Below, one piece after another: positions 7,679 to 10,241 of a stretch of 10,241 nucleotides of DNA. This stretch comes from an uncultured Actinomycetes bacterium (GTDB taxonomy: Bacteria; Actinomycetota; Acidimicrobiia; Acidimicrobiales; Acidimicrobilacustridaceae): positions 1 to 10,241 of the forward strand of contig CAMFLJ010000119.1 in the NCBI GenBank assembly GCA_945957335.1. The letters run 5' to 3'. Every line of letters begins with the position of its first letter. Position 1 is the first letter of the stretch. The notes beneath the pieces are model-generated. The model did not search any database. It was not told the origin of the DNA and saw only the letters and a list, made by a program, of their open reading frames with translations. Position numbers and translations under genes: made by a program.

Positions 7679-8474
7679 CGGTGGGCTCCGAGCGGCGGAC
7701 GGCCGAGTTGAGGGTGCGCAGCACCGCGCAGGCCGCGCCGAAGCCGTTGTCGATGCCGACCACGGTGAGGCCCGACGCGCACGACGCCAGCATCCCGAGC
7801 AGGGCGGTGACCCCCTCGAGCGACGAGCCGTAGCCGACCGACGTGGGCACGGCCACGACGGGCACGGCGGTGAGGCCGCCGACGACGCTGGCCAGCGCGC
7901 CCTCCATCCCGGCCACCACGACCACGACGTCGGCCTGGGCCAGCTCGTCGGCGGCGTCGAGGATTCGGTGCAGGCCCGCCACACCGACGTCGGTGATCCG
8001 CAGCGGGCGGATGCCGTGGGCCACCAGGGTGGCGGCGCACTCGTCGGCCACCGGCAGGTCCGCGGTGCCGGCGGTGACCACGGCGACGCGCTCGGGCCGC
8101 TCGGGCGCCGCCCGCCACACGACGGTGTGCATGCGGCGCTCGGCCGGGTCGCCGCTGCCGGCCTCGACCACCGTGCCGTCGGGGTTGGCGGCCATGGCCG
8201 CGGCCACCTGCTCGGCGTCGGCGCGCGAGAGGATCACGGGCGACGAGCCGGGCTGGGCGAGCAGCTCAGCGACGATGGCCGCGCACTGCGAGGGCGCCTT
8301 GCCCGGCCCGTAGACCGTCTCGGCCATGCCCTGGCGCAGCGACCGGTGGTGGTCGACGCGGGCGTAGCCGAGGTCCGCGAAGGGCAGCCGGCGCAGCGCG
8401 GCGACGGCGTCGTCGGCGCTGACCGTGCCGGCCTGCACGCCGTCGAGCAGCTCCCGGAGGGCGGCCTCGTCCAT
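7671..8474 (-). CDS. larB: LarB: pyridinium-3,5-biscarboxylate mononucleotide synthase
   Basis: Catalyses the first step of nickel-pincer cofactor synthesis: carboxylation of the nicotinate ring of nicotinic acid adenine dinucleotide and release of AMP. The 267-residue protein has a typical N-terminal part (LPFADLGYARVDHHRSLRQG, 30-49; ETVYGPGKAP, 52-61) and a C-terminal PurE-like carboxylase domain (about 127-255). That domain shows VTAGTADLPVA (133-143), AGMEGALASVVGG (188-200), PTSVGYGSS (210-218) and IDNGFGAA (241-248). C232 in the SCASG motif sits where LarB has a conserved cysteine thought to bind the substrate covalently. ATG 8474 is preferred because a GGGGAGGA lies just upstream and the family N-terminus begins here; an in-frame ATG at 8540 would add 22 residues of poor resemblance. 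It is the first gene of a two-gene unit with larC. Confidence 0.95.
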   Translation of the reverse strand: MDEAALRELLDGVQAGTVSADDAVAALRRLPFADLGYARVDHHRSLRQGMAETVYGPGKAPSQCAAIVAELLAQPGSSPVILSRADAEQVAAAMAANPDGTVVEAGSGDPAERRMHTVVWRAAPERPERVAVVTAGTADLPVADECAATLVAHGIRPLRITDVGVAGLHRILDAADELAQADVVVVVAGMEGALASVVGGLTAVPVVAVPTSVGYGSSLEGVTALLGMLASCASGLTVVGIDNGFGAACAVLRTLNSAVRRSEPTDA

Positions 8475-8521
8475 CCGCACATCCTCCCCGATCCCCGCCC
8501 CCGGCGCCCCATCCCGCGCTC

Positions 8522-8581
8522 CCTCCCGCCACTGGCTCACGTGATCAGGTCATGCCTGACGACGTGAGCCAGTGAGGGAGG
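8522..8581. terminator. Long stem-loop between hemerythrin gene and larB
   Basis: The core is a perfect 13-bp inverted repeat, CACTGGCTCACGT (8530-8542) with ACGTGAGCCAGTG (8562-8574). Inside is a further 5-bp stem (TCAGG 8545-8549 / CCTGA 8555-8559) with a 5-base loop. Outside, CCTCCC (8522-8527) pairs with GGGAGG (8576-8581). In total there are 24 pairs over 60 bases. It begins 9 bases past the hemerythrin stop and ends 47 bases before the larB start. It is most likely the hemerythrin terminator; a leader element or protein site for larBC is possible. No T-run follows. Confidence 0.65.
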
Positions 8582-8590
8582 AAGGGGTGG

Positions 8591-9337
8591 TCAGGCGGGG
8601 ATGCCGAGGCGGCCGCCGACCTGGGCGACCTCGACCGGGGCCAGCACCGAGCCGACCAGGCCCCACACGCCGGCGAAGACCTCGGCCGGGGCGCCGGCCT
8701 TCATGCCGCCGAGCAGCTCGGTGCGGTCGTCGACGTTCATGGCCGGGATCATCAGGGACAGGAACTCGGCCATCTCGGCCGGCGGGATGTGCCCGACGAT
8801 GTTCTCGTGCAGCGCCAGCACCTCGCCGGCGGAGAGGTTGGCGGCCAGCGTGGGCATGACCACCCGCTCCTCGAGGTCCTGGTGGGACAGGTAGGCGCTC
8901 GTGAACGACGCGAGCTCCATGTAGACCTCGTGGCCGAGGCGACGGGCCGGGTCACCACAGGCCTGGGCGAAGGCGCCGGCCATCTCGTGGATGTCGGCCA
9001 CGCGGGTGTCGAAGGCGGCGTGGTCGGAGGCGATGCGGGTCGCCGCGGCGGGCAGGTGGACCTCGATCACCGGCTGGATCCAGTCGTCCTCGTGCGCCGC
9101 GTGGTCCTCGAGGAGGCGGGCGAGCGAGCCGACGCGGTCGGCGAAGGCGAGCCGGTCGTCCCGGTCGGACGGGTCGAGGCGGCCCGCCTGGAGGGTGGCG
9201 CCGAACAGCTCGGCCCGGATGCCCTTGTGGACGTCGCGGTAGAGGTCGATCATCGGGATCTCGGCGCCCGGGTCGGTGGTGGCGGTCGTGTCGGCGATCG
9301 TGGGGACGGCGGTCGTGGTGGTGTTGGTGATGGTCAT
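8591..9337 (-). CDS. Hemerythrin-like HHE-domain protein
   Basis: A 248-residue cytoplasmic protein with a four-helix hemerythrin-type domain (about 30-165) that should bind a di-iron centre and sense, bind or reduce O2, NO or peroxide. Likely ligands are H37 (DVHKGIRAEL), H79/H82/E83 (EDHAAHEDD), H106 (ASDHAAFD) and H152/E156 (YLSHQDLEERVVMP). A Thr-rich N-terminal tail (about 1-22) looks disordered. A C-terminal helical extension (about 168-248, containing ENIVGHIPPAEMAEFL and LAPVEVAQVGGRLGI) is of a kind seen in actinobacterial members. AGGAG (9345-9349 on the opposite strand), 7 bases from ATG 9337, supports the start. It is divergent from the split-barrel gene at 9502 and separated from larB by a long hairpin, so it is probably monocistronic. 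Function within the cell is not defined. Confidence 0.88.
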   Translation of the reverse strand: MTITNTTTTAVPTIADTTATTDPGAEIPMIDLYRDVHKGIRAELFGATLQAGRLDPSDRDDRLAFADRVGSLARLLEDHAAHEDDWIQPVIEVHLPAAATRIASDHAAFDTRVADIHEMAGAFAQACGDPARRLGHEVYMELASFTSAYLSHQDLEERVVMPTLAANLSAGEVLALHENIVGHIPPAEMAEFLSLMIPAMNVDDRTELLGGMKAGAPAEVFAGVWGLVGSVLAPVEVAQVGGRLGIPA

Positions 9338-9501
9338 CGGTGTGCTCCTGGTCTGGTGGCCCTCGGGGCCCTCGGGTTTCGCTACCGACGACCATGCGGC
9401 ACCACGCAGATCCCTGCTGCTGAAAGAAGCGGCACGCGATGCTAAGAACTCCTGCAGAATGCTGAGAGACCGCTAAGCCCGGACCAGGAGGGCGATCTCG
9501 C
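9338..9501. promoter_or_regulatory. Divergent intergenic region (hemerythrin / split-barrel pair)
   Basis: The longest non-coding stretch of the window, and it should hold promoters for both directions. It contains a tandem 9-bp duplication GGCCCTCGG at 9358-9366 and 9367-9375, an AT-richer section at about 9419-9477 with direct repeats (annotated separately), and an AGGAGGG ribosome binding site at 9486-9492 for the plus-strand gene. I could not pick a confident -35/-10 pair on either strand. Confidence 0.55.
9439..9477. repeat. Direct repeats ATGCTAAGA / ATGCTGAGA / GCTAAG (candidate operator)
   Basis: ATGCTAAGA (9439-9447) recurs as ATGCTGAGA (9459-9467), exactly 20 bases apart (about two helical turns). 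A third core GCTAAG lies at 9472-9477. They sit 24-60 bases upstream of the GTG at 9502, in the least GC-rich part of the gap, as expected for a regulator site or overlapping promoters. Confidence 0.4.
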
Positions 9502-9978
9502 GTGGCCCTCGACGCCGAGACGGCCGAGTTCCTGAGCTTCAAGGCCTCACTGATCATCGGCGCGATCGGCGCCGATGGCCGGCCCTTCGCGACCCGTGGA
9601 TGGGGACTGACGGTGACGCCGGGCGACGAGGTCCACGGGCGCGTCCTGGTGCCCGCCGAGGACGCCGGGGCGCTCGCCCACCTGGCCGGTGGCGGGCGCA
9701 TCGCCATCACCGGCACCGACGTGCCCACCCTGCGGTCGGTGCAGCTGAAGGGCCGCGTCGCCGAGTTCGTCGCCTGCACCGACGACGACCTGCGCGTGCA
9801 CGAGCGCCATGCCGAGGGCTTCGTCTCCGACGTCGCCATGGCCGACCACATCCCGAGGGAGCACATCGCGCTCATGCGCCCGACGTCGGTGGTCACGTGC
9901 ACGTTCACGGCCGACGAGGCGTTCGACCAGACCCCGGGGCCCAGCGCCGGCGCACGGCTCCTCGGGCCCGAGCGATGA
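9502..9978 (+). CDS. Pyridoxamine 5'-phosphate oxidase-like split-barrel protein
   Basis: A 158-residue protein of the PNPOx-like flavin/deazaflavin split-barrel fold. The N-terminal half shows the usual strand pair ASLIIGAIGADGRPFATRGW (15-34) and VHGRVLVPAE (44-53). The middle, GRIAITGTDVPTLRSVQLKG (65-84), resembles the family segment in which a substrate- or cofactor-facing loop is followed by a conserved KG turn. No signal peptide or membrane segment is present. GTG 9502 is chosen because AGGAGGG at 9486-9492 lies 9 bases before it and no better start is in frame. The cofactor (FMN, F420 or heme) cannot be told by eye. Its stop overlaps the ATG of the next split-barrel gene by four bases (ATGA), so the two are translationally coupled and may work together. 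Confidence 0.75.
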   Translation: MALDAETAEFLSFKASLIIGAIGADGRPFATRGWGLTVTPGDEVHGRVLVPAEDAGALAHLAGGGRIAITGTDVPTLRSVQLKGRVAEFVACTDDDLRVHERHAEGFVSDVAMADHIPREHIALMRPTSVVTCTFTADEAFDQTPGPSAGARLLGPER

Positions 9979-10241
9979 GCGACGACCCGTCGGCGGACGG
10001 ACCCGACGAGATCACCCTGCGGCACCTCGAGCGCTCGTTCGAGGGGGTGATCCCGGCGGTGATCGCCACCGCGGGCGCCGACGGCGTCCCGAACGTCACC
10101 TACCTGTCGCGGATCCGGCTCGTCGACGACGATCACGTCGCCCTGTCGAACCAGTTCTTCTCGAAGACCACCCGGAACCTCGCCGAGAACCCGGTCGCGA
10201 GCCTGATCGTCACCGACCCGTGGACGTTCGAGGAGTTCCGC
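9975..10241 (+). CDS. PNPOx-like split-barrel protein, N-terminal part only (runs off window)
   Basis: Starts at ATG 9975, overlapping the previous stop as ATGA, and stays open to the window end (89 residues visible). After a short acidic leader, the part SFEGVIPAVIATAGADGVPN (21-40), VTYLSRIRLVDDDHVALSNQ (41-60), FFSKTTRNLAENPVASLIVT (61-80) and DPWTFEEF (81-88) is a clear flavin split-barrel half. The segment K64-T65-T66-R67-N68-L69 with ENP corresponds to the K-x-x-NL-x-x-NP stretch that often contacts the cofactor phosphate. Some proteins starting this way carry additional C-terminal signalling domains such as GAF, so the full architecture is unknown. It is probably the second gene of an operon with 9502-9978. 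Confidence 0.75.
   Translation, partial: MSDDPSADGPDEITLRHLERSFEGVIPAVIATAGADGVPNVTYLSRIRLVDDDHVALSNQFFSKTTRNLAENPVASLIVTDPWTFEEFR

Noticed and set aside
6473..7711. 412-codon plus-strand open frame opposite larC
   Set aside because: Gly/Val/His/Asp-rich low-complexity translation typical of a reverse-strand shadow. LarC on the minus strand is complete with all its motifs.
8475..8540. Alternative larB start at ATG 8540 adding 22 residues
   Set aside because: The extra part does not resemble LarB and overlaps the stem-loop. ATG 8474 has a good ribosome binding site.
9358..9375. Tandem 9-bp GGCCCTCGG duplication as a functional element
   Set aside because: Short GC-rich tandem duplications arise easily in such DNA. 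There is no symmetry or position argument beyond being in a promoter gap.
8952..10136. 394-codon minus-strand open frame across the hemerythrin gene and the split-barrel pair
   Set aside because: Out of frame with hemerythrin and antisense to the split-barrel genes, with a repetitive His/Asp/Arg translation. It has no recognisable family.

Overview
The window is high-GC DNA (roughly 70%) with strong GC bias at third codon positions, short intergenic gaps and GTG as well as ATG starts. It also carries an F420-type split-barrel enzyme, a bacterial cytochrome P450 and a secreted protein with a Thr-rich (TTTTAP-like) tail. Together these suggest an actinobacterium, perhaps of the Acidimicrobiia; that placement is inference. 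It reads as chromosomal DNA: no transposase, integrase, phage gene, tRNA, rRNA or CRISPR array was seen. No gene-free stretch exceeds 300 bases; the longest is the 164-base divergent gap at 9338-9501.

Layout. (1) Positions 2-2155, plus strand: a large-subunit KatE catalase whose 5' end lies outside the window. It converges, across a 16-bp hairpin, on (2) a minus-strand ETHE1/glyoxalase-II-like metallo-beta-lactamase-fold enzyme (2232-2975). (3) Diverging from that, on the plus strand, are a membrane fatty-acid desaturase (3012-4022), a small secreted Thr-rich protein (4047-4538) and a cytochrome P450 (4645-5868). An imperfect 27-bp direct repeat lies at the desaturase 3' end and again between the secreted protein and the P450, and an 18/20 palindrome sits just upstream of the P450. 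(4) A 130-residue F420-type split-barrel enzyme (5966-6358) follows the P450 hairpin. (5) Minus strand: larB and larC overlap by 8 bp (larB 7671-8474, larC 6386-7678) and encode two steps of nickel-pincer nucleotide cofactor synthesis. Upstream of them, across a long hairpin, is a hemerythrin-domain protein (8591-9337). (6) Diverging from hemerythrin, on the plus strand, are two PNPOx-like split-barrel genes overlapping by ATGA (9502-9978, and 9975 to the window end).

How they fit together. Catalase removes hydrogen peroxide. The MBL-fold enzyme probably acts on glutathione-type thioesters or persulfides. The desaturase and P450 oxidise lipid or hydrophobic substrates. The hemerythrin is a di-iron O2, NO or redox protein. 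LarB and LarC would build most of the NPN cofactor, but LarE (sulfur transfer) and a LarA-type racemase are not in this window. The only clear operons are larB-larC and the two 3'-end split-barrel genes; the rest look like separate transcription units bounded by hairpins.
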